Source: Strigops habroptila
Taxonomy: Eukaryota; Chordata; Aves; Psittaciformes; Psittacidae
DNA: 64,000 nt
NCBI RefSeq assembly: GCF_004027225.2
Contig: NC_044277.2
Location: 89,106,283-89,170,282, forward strand
Direction: 5' to 3'
Shown here: in pieces, positions 35,601 through 47,600 of the stretch
Layout: each line of letters opens with the position of its first letter
How positions within the stretch are numbered: the first letter of the stretch is position 1
The notes under the pieces: model-generated
Databases searched by the model: none
What the model saw: only the letters and a program-made list of their open reading frames with translations
Told to the model about the DNA's origin: nothing
Made by a program: the position numbers and the translations under genes

Positions 35601-38600
35601 CACGCTGAGTTTTGCTTCACTTGAGGTCTGCAGGGAAAGTCCTTGATGCTAACCCGCTACCTCCTCTCTGCTATGTTAACAGCACAGGCTTTTTTCTTCT
35701 TTTTACTTGCTGCCCAAATATTGCTGTGTGGTCTCTGCCCCTGTACTGTGAAGCAACCACTTGATTTCCCTCCCTGAGATGACTGCCATTCCAGTATGCA
35801 GTACATATACTGATTCAACGCGAGCAGCCCAAGGCAGTGCACGTGGCAGTGCCAGCCACTGTGTTCACTGCATGTGCTTTAGGAGAGGAAGGAGCATCTG
35901 TGCGTGGCAGGCAGGGAAGACAGTGGTCTTCACTGCTGCTTTTCCTTGAATTAGCATCAGAGGACAGGAACTGGAAGCAGTGTGGCCTCCAGAGCACCAG
36001 GTCAGTTTGCTGCCCATGAGAGAACTCTGGTTGGATTGGCTGTTAATAGGTTAATAGGGTTTACATACGCACAAGCTTTTTAAAAAGAATCTAAAAATGT
36101 ACTGAATTTATGACAGGCCATTCCTCTCCCACAGAGTCATCCTCTGCATTGTAAAAGGTACCTACAGATAAAACTTGTAAGAAAGTTATTTCTTAAATTA
36201 CTGGAAGCTGCCCATAATGAATCATACCAGAGATTATCCCTCCCAGGCCACTCTCACGTAATACTGGGATTATTTTGTTTGCCTGAGAAACTTGTAACTT
36301 ATATCAACATTGCTTCCTCATGCTTTTCTGCCAGCGAAGGCTAGTGATCAGACTAGCACAGACTGCTGTATACTTTTTGCACACGCCTCCCCAGGTGAGG
36401 AACAGAAGGATTTGGTTTTAAGCAATGTTTACTCAGAGGTTCCTTCAAGGGGCTCCAAAACTACAACCGTGGTGTTTCTTCAATAACGAGTCACTGGGTG
36501 TTTAAAAATGATCCTCCCGGACAACCGACCATGCACAGTAAATACAGAGGGCTGTTCCCTGGGTAGCCCATCTCTGCTGACTGTTCTGCTACTGTGAACA
36601 CTGGCATTAGGCTGCTTGCTAACACTCTGGGAAACTGCTTGACCATCCCAAAGGAAAAAAAAAAACAACAGACTGTTCATGGCGGGCAGTCAGCCCTGGA
36701 AGCAGGGAGGACCAGTGACCACCGCAGTCTGGCTCTGCTTTACCTGCCAATTGTTGCCTAGCTGGACAGGCAGGAGTCAGGCTGTGTCAGGCTCCAAACA
36801 GACACGTATTGGTCCCTCAGACTGAAATCTTTATAAACCCTTGCTCTGTTGTGGTCTACTCCAGAAGCAGAACTCTATTGTAAATCCAGAGCAGGAGTAA
36901 AATTTGACCAGATCTCCTCCAGGCTTCAGACGTGGGATGCTTCTTACAGTCCTGCCCATGGAAGCAATGTATGACACCTCTGCAGAAGCCTTATGGCACC
37001 TCAGTTCTCCAAGGCTTGCACAGCACTTTACACAAGCTCAGCAATAACTGTCCTTCCCATCTCATGCCTAAATTCATTCAGGATAAAAGACACCACCACT
37101 CTCCTTGCTCAAAGAATTAATTTCCATGAGCAAACTCAAAAGAAAAGTCACAGGCCTCTAACATAAAATAGGGAGCTGATCTGAGCAGCACTGGTAACAA
37201 GGCAAAGAATCACAGAAAGTTGGAAAACACCTTTAAGATCATGGAGTCCAACCACAAACCTAACACTGCCAAGTCCACCACTAAACCATGTCCCTAAGCA
37301 CGCACAAGTAAAACCACTTGCTCTTGTTGTTATAGGTAAACACGATACTTTGCTTTTGCAGAAAGAAGCCCTGGTGGCAAAGCAGATGATAGCCTTACAT
37401 CATGGAACCTGGAACATTCATGGAAGAGAAGCTCTGCACACACCCAGTATTTATAGAGAGATCCTCCCTCAGTCTGCATACAGCAGTATCATGCAGCTGC
37501 AGTTATTCTTGTGGCTCATCCTTAGAGACCTTTCCCATTTTTCAAAAAAGGCTGACATACCAGTTGCCATATGAAACGTTTCCAGTGCTACAAGGCTGCT
37601 GTTTTTATTTACTGTGCTGTGATACAATCCTAAATAACCACACTAAACCTAGACTGGCCAGACCAAAGAAGCTGGTTTCAGTCACCACTGCAGGACTTTT
37701 TTTATCTTGTATCTTTCTGTCTTTCCTGAGTTGCAAATCCAAAGTAGTGGTCAAGCAGGGTCACTCCTTTATTTGGGTGTTTCTGGCTGTTGTCAAAGGA
37801 AGTGAGAGATTAAAATGCAAAGTGCCTGATTCTGGGTATTCACCATGAGTACAGCCTGCCTACATGGGTGACTGCGGACAGAAGACCTGACCAGTCTGCA
37901 GGGCTGCACTTAGCAGTGCACTCTACTTAAGGCGGCATTTATTTTCCAAATAAGAATGCATCAGAGGCTTTTATGTTTCCTCCTTTTTAGTCTTCTGAAA
38001 AAGCTATATGAAAGACAGAAAATACAACTTTAGGAAACTCAACAACAACCAAGGTTTGCTGATAGCATGAAAGACAGCTTTTTTTCTCACAATCACTCAA
38101 GTACATTTTCCTGTATGGAGGATTATTACCCAGTAACAACATGTTCTGAGCAATTTCATCATAAAATCCTCTACAAATGCTAATCTGGTCTGCACTGCAT
38201 ACAAGAAAGTTTCCTCCATTTACCTCCACCCCTCCTCCCTTCCAGCTCTTTTCATTAGGTTAAACATGCCTCTGGACTGCTTGTTCCTAGTCAATTCAGA
38301 ACAGAAGCAGCTCATCACCAAAACATACCTTGAGTGAAGGTTTTGTAGCAGCAATTAAAAGAATACTCATGCTACCGGCAAAGTGAAAATGGGAAGCATG
38401 TTCTGACTCTCATGTCCCCAAGACATGTGGTCGCACTGCTCTTCTATATGAGGAAGAGAGAGATAGCTGGATAGGTGAAATAAGAAAGTTACCAAAGCTG
38501 GTATTTTCAGAAGTAACTCTTGATTTTGGATAGTCAATCATGAATATATTAAATGAGCTTGCTGCTTCTGAATTGGATGCTCAGCCCTTTGGCGGCATTG

Positions 38601-41600
38601 TTGAACCATTTTTGTATGGGTTTGAATGTTTGATGGCAGTTTAGTTTTGAAGATGGGCTTCAGAAAGAAGTAGGTGGCTGCAAAAGAAAAGTTCTCCTTA
38701 TCCCATTTCTGGAACAGGGATGGCAGACCCATCTGGTACTCAGGAATTTATTTCCTAACAAATGTCACTGAACTGCAGAACTCATGAGGAGTCTTTTTCC
38801 TTTTACCTCTTCTCTTTTAAGAATGCCTGTGGTCATCTGAGCTTAAATAATCCTGCATTTCAAACCAGCAATTTTCCTTGTTTACGCACTGAAGGAAACA
38901 GATGGTCTTCCCACAAACTATCTAGCCCAACATTCTCAAAACATTGTTAACCACTTAATCCGTGCAGAGCAGCTAACAGGCACCAGGTTTGGCTCTGCTG
39001 AAACATGTAATGAGGCTACTTCAAACTCCAGTACTGCAAAACAAAGACAGTTGAGAATAAAGTTTGTTCTGTTCCTGTTGAAGATGATGCTCTTCCAAAA
39101 GCAATTACTTGGGTCTTTTCCATGCCAATGGCATGTTCCTAACCAAGAATAAGTGCTGAATATGCATGTACTTCGCAAAATATTCAGTCCTGTGGGTCAT
39201 TAAATTCTTTTTCCTTAAACATATGGAAAAAAATCCTGTTCTACTTTTTCTAGGATTAAAATGGACATTAGGCGGCAACAGAAAACATTCCTAAGGCAGC
39301 AATAAGACACTTCTCATGCTTATGGCAGATGTACAACACTGTAGTTTACATTGTTTAACAAGGACAAAAAGTGAATAAACTCCTAGGCTCATAACGAAAA
39401 TTAAAAAGCCAGAGAGAATATGGGAAAATTATAAAAGAGAGAGAATTAGGGGAAAAAACCCTAATCCCTACTCTCTTGAACTCCTAGTCCTTTGGAAGAC
39501 AGTAGCAGAAGCCATTGAATGACGCTGGATCAAGCAGTGAACCATCTCTTGGACCCTCTTTCTGTTTTGCTGCATATACTTAGGAACTGTGTCTCCTTAA
39601 ATGCCTTTTTGGGGGTAAAGGTTCTGTGGCTAAGATGAACTGCAAGAAGGTTGTGTTAAAGAACAGTCTCTAAGGTAATCATGGTATTTGAACCTGGCCC
39701 ACTGGCTAAAACTCCAGCCTTTTTACAGTAAGCACATAGTGTTTCCTCTCCTGTATTTTGCAGGCTGCATCAAGATTTCCAGTGACTGATTATGAATTTC
39801 CTGGCAGTAATACCTTTTGTATCACTTAGTATTGTCTATTGTAAAAAAAAAAGCAAAAATGTTTTTATGAAGCAGTAGCCTTATTTACTATATACAGTAA
39901 CATACAACATGTTTCCTAGCTGTTAGTGAGTAAAGGTTGGGGTTTCATTCTCACGCGTGCTAAGGATACTTGTTTTTATAAATGTTTGGTTTTGTAAGTT
40001 GCTGTCGGTTTTAGGATTATGAAATCATAACACTTCAAATAATGTATGAACATTGGGCCACTATAAAATGTTCTATTATTTTCTGCCAAAACTGAACCAC
40101 TGGAGAGCTTTTGATCAAGGTTCATAAGTTGAAAGAGAGGGGAGGAAGCCTGCAGAGGCATTTCTTCTAATGTACTAGGCTTGTAGCTGCAGCTATAAGT
40201 TGTTTCTAACACTAAGAACCCAAATGTTTCTGCAAAGCAAGAGGAAATCAACAAAAATGTATTTTCTTTCCTGGGCTGAGTAAGTTATCAGCTCTACTAT
40301 GTAGCGGAAAGAAATGTGGTATCAATGCACACAGTGACACTGCCACTTTTGATTGGGTGCTCACCAGTGAATTTTCTGAGAAGTAAAACTCAGATGTGTG
40401 AAGATAAGTACATGTGACAAATACTACCCTGATACAGGACTGATTTATTTCTTGATATTGCTTCCATCTTCAAAATACCTGCTTATTTTCTCCTACTCTT
40501 TTTGTCCATTTGTTGTCCAAGACCTGTACCTATGAAGATCTGCTTTTCTGCTGTGATTGTATGTGCTTTCAGGTTTAAAGCATGTCCAGATGTCACCAAT
40601 TCATGGTGTGTTAAAAATGCTTAACTTTGCAGGCTCAGGGATTTAAACAGAAACTTTTAAGTGTGGCTATGAAGTGCCTCACCAGTGTATGCCCAGTCTT
40701 AAAAAATGTCCCTGTGGTATTGTACTGCAAATAACAAGAAGTAATTAAAATGGGTGTTACGCTTTCCTTCTTTTGAGGTCATATTATTTCAACCAGATTT
40801 ATGCAAGTTTTGGGTTGTGAGTCTTGAAGATGCAGAGCAGATGTTGTGAAACAGATTTAAAATCAAAAAGGTGAAATCACAAGCTGCCCTTCATTCCAAC
40901 CCTCAACTGCTGATGACAAGGGCATAGCCAACTGCTTTGCAACCAGCCTAATCCTGACTTTTTAACTTCTGTTGTGACCTTTTCCATTAACCAGACACAA
41001 AAGCAGGTTCGTTACACTATTTTTCTGGGTTTTATTTTTCCTAAATCTAAAGGATTTTTGTTGTCTTTCTAAACAACTTGTTTTAACCTATGTAGTTACA
41101 TAAATGACCTAAGCCCTGACGAGCATAAAATGACAGGGCTGTATTAAGCGTACTGAATGGTGCTGACTTGCATCAGCTGTAGTTTTGGATTATAATGTTG
41201 CATTTCTGCTTGTTGCTCGTGTTCATAATCACAAACTAAATGCAGATACTTCACAGAACTTACTGAATGAGCAATAAGGGGCACATAAAAGCTTAACAGT
41301 CTTGTCACTGACAAGATTTTACTGTTTGTTTTGTTTTTTCCCTTTCTTTTATGATGTTTTCGTGACCTGATCCTGCTCTCTCACATCAACTCTAGGGCTT
41401 TCTGCCAGTTGTGTTATGAGCAATATTTCTGCTTGCCTCAGTGGAACAGGCTTGGTGCTGGCTGGCCTTGAATTGCAAGGCTGACTGGGAAGGGGTATTT
41501 CCTAGCCTCTGGTAGAGTCATTCTTGCTTACAAAATGTGATTAAAAAGTGCCAAACCAACATATCTGAGGATGTCCTATTTTTGAGAGGAGTGAAACATA

Positions 41601-44600
41601 CCCATTGCTATTAAATTATCGGGATTTTTAAGAGAAGTGTGAAAGATGATACTTGTCCAATACTCTTGCTGAAAGTTTTACTAGTGCCATCGCCATGACA
41701 ATTACTTATTTTTAGACAGACAGTGACATCACCATTTCTGCATTGGCCAACACGGCTAAAGAGCTGATGTGTTACAGTAGTGGTGACAGAACAGGCATGC
41801 ACTGTGAAATAAATGCCTGTGGATGGATCTTACAGAGAAAGAAAAAACCCAAATTATTGTGTGATAAGTTCTAGTGGAGAAATATGTTTATCTGCTAAAG
41901 CATTCTCTGGAAACACGTGGTTAAATTTCGGCTGGAGTTTTGATTTAATGAGAATTATGTGGCAAAACTCAGCACTTCAACATTTTGGTATCTTACCTGT
42001 CATAAATACTTAAAGCAGTAACCCGCTTTGACTATCCCCATCTGTCTAGCCTTCCCATTTAAAAAGGCTGTCACATGAAGAACCATTTGGCAAACATGCA
42101 CTTGTTTTCTATGCTGGTAATACTGTGACTGACTACGACTCATGTCGAAGGCAGAAACCTATATTTAGGACAGGTTTGGAGGAGGAGAAGAAATGCAGAA
42201 AAAGAATGAGATGATGAGGTGCTGGGACAAATAGGGCAGAGAGTGGTCTCACTGTTGTGAATGACATGAAATTCTAAAGGCTCACAAACAATAAACCAGT
42301 TTGGTTCAGTCCAAACAACTAATTCTTTTGAGGAGCTTCATCTTATTTCTGTTATTTCTTCCCTCCTATATTCAATTTCTAGATGGGAAGTAGGAGGTGG
42401 GGAAAGGGGAAGCTTAATTTGGGAATTGTTGAAGTAGGGTATTTCCATGACTTCTTGTTTCCCTTCAAATATTTGCTTTCTTCCTTTAAGACATTTCTCG
42501 GAACAGATCCTTCCCTGCCAAAAGTTTCAGTTTTGGTGAACTGGCATTTCCCAGTGGGCAAGAATATGGTTGAGATGGAGCATTGCAAGAAAGTTTCAAT
42601 TCCACAAGAGTGCTCCTAGTAACAGGTGTTTAGGTATACATAGCTTGCTTTGGCAAGTTTATGGAAGTTATAGACACCTTTTAAACAGATATAAACTCCA
42701 TCCTTAATTGTCCTTTGCATCTATATAATAATTATACCAGGCCTTATTCAGGACTCATTGCACATATAAAAAAAATTGTGATAAAACCCAACAGGAATGT
42801 GTTAGTGTCCTTTAAGGATTAGGGATGGACTGTCTTATGGAAGGTTCTTAAGAACCTAACTACATTAATTTCACTTTGATTCCATTCTAACAATCTGTTT
42901 TGGGAGAAAGCTTAATTTAGATTATTTAAAAAGAGAAAGAAAAAAACATTATTACCACTGCTGTTTAAGAAAGCAAAATTGAAATGCTTCATGCCAGGCA
43001 CGTGGAATGATGATGTTCCGGTAATTAATCTTCTTCCAAAACAAAACATCTACAAAATTATTGAATGCCTGCAAAGCCTTTAGACTGCAATAAAATTTTC
43101 TGATTGTCAGCAAACCCATCTCCATTTTTCTATTTCCTACCTCTAGAAACCACACTCCCTCCTTATGATGAAATTCACAGAATCACAGAATGGTTTGGGT
43201 TGGAAGGGACCTTAAAGATCATCTAGTTCCAACCCCCCTGCCATGGGCAGGGACGCCTTCCACTAGCCCAGGTTGCTCCAAGTCCCGTTCAGCCTGGCCT
43301 TGAACACTGCCAGGGATGCGGCAGCCACAGCTTCTCTGGGCAACCTGTTGCAATGCGCTGCTGCCCACATAGTGAAGAACTTCTTCCTAACATCTAATCT
43401 AAATCTACCCTCTTTCAGTTTAAAGCCATTACCCCATATTCTATCACTACATGCCCTTGTAAAAAGTCCTTCTCCAGCTTTCTTGTAGGCCCCCTTTAGG
43501 TACTGAAAGGCTGTTTATAAGAGCCTTCAGAGTGTTCATCTCTCTAGGCTGAACAAGCCCAACTCTCTCAGCCTGTCTTCATAGAAGAGGTGCTCCAGCT
43601 CTCTGATCATCTTTGTGGCCCTCCACTGGACTTGCTCCGACAGGTCCACATCTCTCGTTTGCTGGGGGCCCTAGAGCTAAACACAGTACTGGTCCACCTC
43701 TGATGAGACGCCACGAACTCGTGGGGTCTCATGAGAGCAAAGGGGAAGAACCTCCCTTGACCTGCTGGCCACGCTCCTTTTGATGCAGCCCAGCATATGG
43801 TTGTATGGGCTGCGAGCGCACACTGCAAGCTCATGTCGAGCTTCTCATCAACCAACACCCCCAAATCCTTTCTCCTCAGTCTGCTCTCAATCCATTCTCC
43901 ATCCAGCCTGTATTTGTATTTGGGATTGCTCTGACCCAGGTGCAGGACCACTTTTTGAATAATCAGTTTTCCACTCACATTTTTCTAAAATGCTCTGCTG
44001 CCATGCTTAGATTTTAGTACTTACAGGGAAATGTAGATTATACAAGCTTAGTGTTTTGCTAGTACGCTTTCATATGAAACCAAAGGCCTAGTTCGGTTTC
44101 TAACCATCAAGAAAGAGCCCATTAACCTTGTGTTTTTCTTTTTATTCTTCTTTTTTTGTTTTTGAGCTAAGGTTTGATCCTGCACTTGTGCCTTTGCAGA
44201 CAGACCTGGGTCCCTGGGGACCTCAGCTGTTGGATGAGATTGCAGGACTGGCCTTTTTTTCTGATACTACACGGAAAAAAATGCATGCCTCCAGTCTACA
44301 AATAGAACTGATTAAAGAAAGCCCTGTGCTTGGAGAGAAACAGGGAGTAATGTTGAGCTCATATATTTGCTCAGCCTAATAAAATGCAGTCTTTTTCTTA
44401 CAATACTTCTCTACAAATCACATCAGTGACTAACTGCTTACTCTGACTTGTGGAGGAGAGTTACTTCACTCAGTGGTTTTCACGGAGACCACTAAGAATA
44501 GACTAACCGCATAGGCTTTTTATCAGTAAAATTACTTTTCTCCTATTAATGTCACATGGAAAGTTACAAGTGAAACTCTTGAGTCTAAGAAAAAGGCTGT

Positions 44601-47600
44601 GTGCTGGTTTTACCCCTCAGTTTGCTTTAATTTGAGAGAATGTCATCCTTTAGAGCGCACTTTGTGAAACTGAGCCCTGAGTGTTGAGGAATGTGTTAGC
44701 ATTCCTGCTGCACTTGGCAAATTTGCTGTGTGTTCAGCACTTTTAACACTGAAGCAACATTTTGTTACGAGGGATCCAAATCCCCAAAGTCGAATTTGTA
44801 ATGTGAAAGCAGAAGAAAAGAGGGACTATAAGATGACTGTTTGAGCCATTTAAGTAAACAATATCACAGGAAGCTGTGGTATTTCAGACTTGAGGGTAAG
44901 CGAGGACATTCTTTCACCTTGGAATGTAAATACATTTTGCCAACAAACTACAAAATACTAGATATGCTCCTATTCTTTCTGATGACAAAATGTACCTGCC
45001 ACACAACTGCTTACTATGCTTAATGTATGTCTCTTCTTAGTTCATAAATGTGAAAATAAGCAAGAAAAAAAGATAATAATGCAAAGACAGGCTTATTTCT
45101 GGAAAAAATATTATATGCAGCCATTTGTTTCCTCCCAGCTAAACCAGTACTTGTTTAATTGGAAGGAAAAACGTCATAACGTGGCTAACTGGCTTCTGCT
45201 ACTGAAGTCTGTGCCAGAACTGTCAGGGTGGTGCTGCTTGTGGGGTGGTGTTTCTACTTTCTCGTGGATTCAATTAACATGACTCTAACATAAATAAAGA
45301 CCAGGGAACAAGGTCTGTTTCCTTACCCATGGTTTACCCAAACCTCCTGCTAAAGGCAGTAAACTCTTGAAAAAGGTGGAGATAGCAGGATGGTGGGGTG
45401 TGAAATCCTTGATCTGTCAAGGGCATGGAAATAGGCCAGGGATGTTCACATGTGAATGAGTTCCTTCCCCATTCTGCTTTGTCCACTTCTAAAAGGTGGC
45501 TAAATCTGAGTGTTTCCTGAGCTGTAAAGTCCTAATTCCAACTTGGCATTAATCTCTATTTGCCCGAGTTAGTCCATGCCTTGTGGGAGCTGTAGTTCAG
45601 AGCTGGTAACCTGTGCAGTGCAGCCTCTTCACTGGTCAAACAGCTGTGGTGCATTGGCCTCTTACTCTGTTTTGTGCTGATTTTCCTTGATCAACAGTTC
45701 TCCTGAAAGCTAACGGTTCCTACAGAAACCTTTCAGAATTTGTCAAAATGTTTTTCCAACGATGAAATATTTCCCTTAAATTTTTTGGCCAATGCTATTT
45801 TCAGGATGGTAGGGACAGTACAACAGAAAAGCTAGGGGAAACACTGAACCAGGAAAATGGTGTTTAAGTTGCGGCGGTGCCTTTTTTCACCCTAGTTTTT
45901 GAAGCTCATGTGTGAAATAACGATTAATCACAGATGCAAAAAAGACTTTGTGCTTTGTCAGCACCTTTCCCAAAGGATGTTCTCAAAGCAGTCCATACAG
46001 AATGAGGTCCCTCATAATTACCCCACATACTTTGCAGATGAGATTGCTGAGGTGCAAAAACAACACCCAAGACCGTGCAGAAGCCTGGGGCAAGGATAAA
46101 ACCCAGGTTTCCTGAATCCCAGATTTGTCTGAAGGTTCCTTTGCTTTGCTGCCTGCAGCAAAAGTAAGTAAGTTTGAAGGCAGAGCACAGAAAGCAGGAC
46201 AAAATTCTAAGATACAGCTTTTGTATCTTAATGCTGCTTGGACACTCTTCACACTTGCGGGTGTAACCGTTTAGTGACGAAACTTGCAGCGCAGCTATAA
46301 AAGCTTGGGGCTAACCAAGGCTAATTTTAAACCATCCCTCATTATCTCTGTCATTTGTAGGGTGAGTTTTAGAAGGTGGTATTTTTATTTGATAGAAGGA
46401 GCCGATACAGCTCTGCTGTCAACAACTAGCTTGGCCAGAGCCAATTCATCATTATAATTACCTGCCTCAGGACTCCTTTTTGACTTGCTTTGCCTTTCTG
46501 GCTAGCAAGATGTGTTACCTCAGCACAGCTTTATGACATGCCTGCTGTTGATTTACTGTTGCTTGAGGCTATACAATTCCTGCCTGACAGCAGTTCCTAA
46601 GCTCTGCCTGTAAAACTTGTATGGCAGCCAAACCACACATTTGCACAAAGGGAACGGGCAAATGTGGGCAGAAATGGATAGGATAGAAACTGTTGCTGGC
46701 CCTGCTTACAATGGTGTCTAGAGTACACGGTCTTCTAGCTACTGCTATGGGAAAGGAGAAGGCTTATATATAGGGAGACATAGCAAAACTCTTCAACATC
46801 CTTAAAACTGCCAAAACGCACAGCTTGCTAACCAGTTGTTTCTGCTGATGTAAGAAGGCAGATCAGCTCACTGAAGCCGTTGGGGCAGGTGCCACAAATC
46901 TGATAAAAGAGATTCATCACTTTGGAAGTCAAAGCAAAGATCCTCAAAATCAAAACTTCAAGATTTCAATCTTTCCTTAATACCAGGGGTTGTTTTCACT
47001 CATCCCAAGAGGAGGAGGATCTGGAGGACAGACTCTTTACTCAAAGGATACAAGTGCTAAAGTGCTTCCTCGTAACTGGGCTTTTCTTTAACAAAGGCCT
47101 TAGCAGAGTGTTGCAGCTGTAGCACTAAAAACCAGTTTTGTAAAAGTTAGGATGATAAAGAATGGAGTACATTTTACCTCAGACTCCACCCTTACTAATA
47201 AACCTACAGTTCTCTTGTCTACCATGGTTTCAATCCCATGGGCTCCTTTTAGTGTAGAACTGAGTAATTCCAAAGGACTTGACACGTCTGCCTCTGATCA
47301 AAGCAGGACACTGCTATGAGGTTTGCCATCTAGCAAGCCTGCTACTAATACACAATGAATACTGAGACCTGAGGCTCTTCAACTAAGTAAAGTCAGGATT
47401 AAAGTGAGCCTATCCTAAATTACAAGAATTGGCTTGTGCTAAGCAGGTCGGTAGCTCCTTTTTGAGGATAAAATGCTTTATAAATGTGCGTGTTAAGTTT
47501 CTTCAACAATTGGCAGTGTAGCCATTTGTTTTTATGCAGCATAGACTGACCTTTCATAGGTTGCTAGGAATCAAATGAAACAAGTTACAAGTCAGCCAAG

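Noticed and set aside
37402-37848. 148-codon plus-strand open frame inside NEDD9 intron 2
   Set aside because: Cysteine/serine/phenylalanine-rich chance translation without family features; antisense to the host gene and without splice sites.
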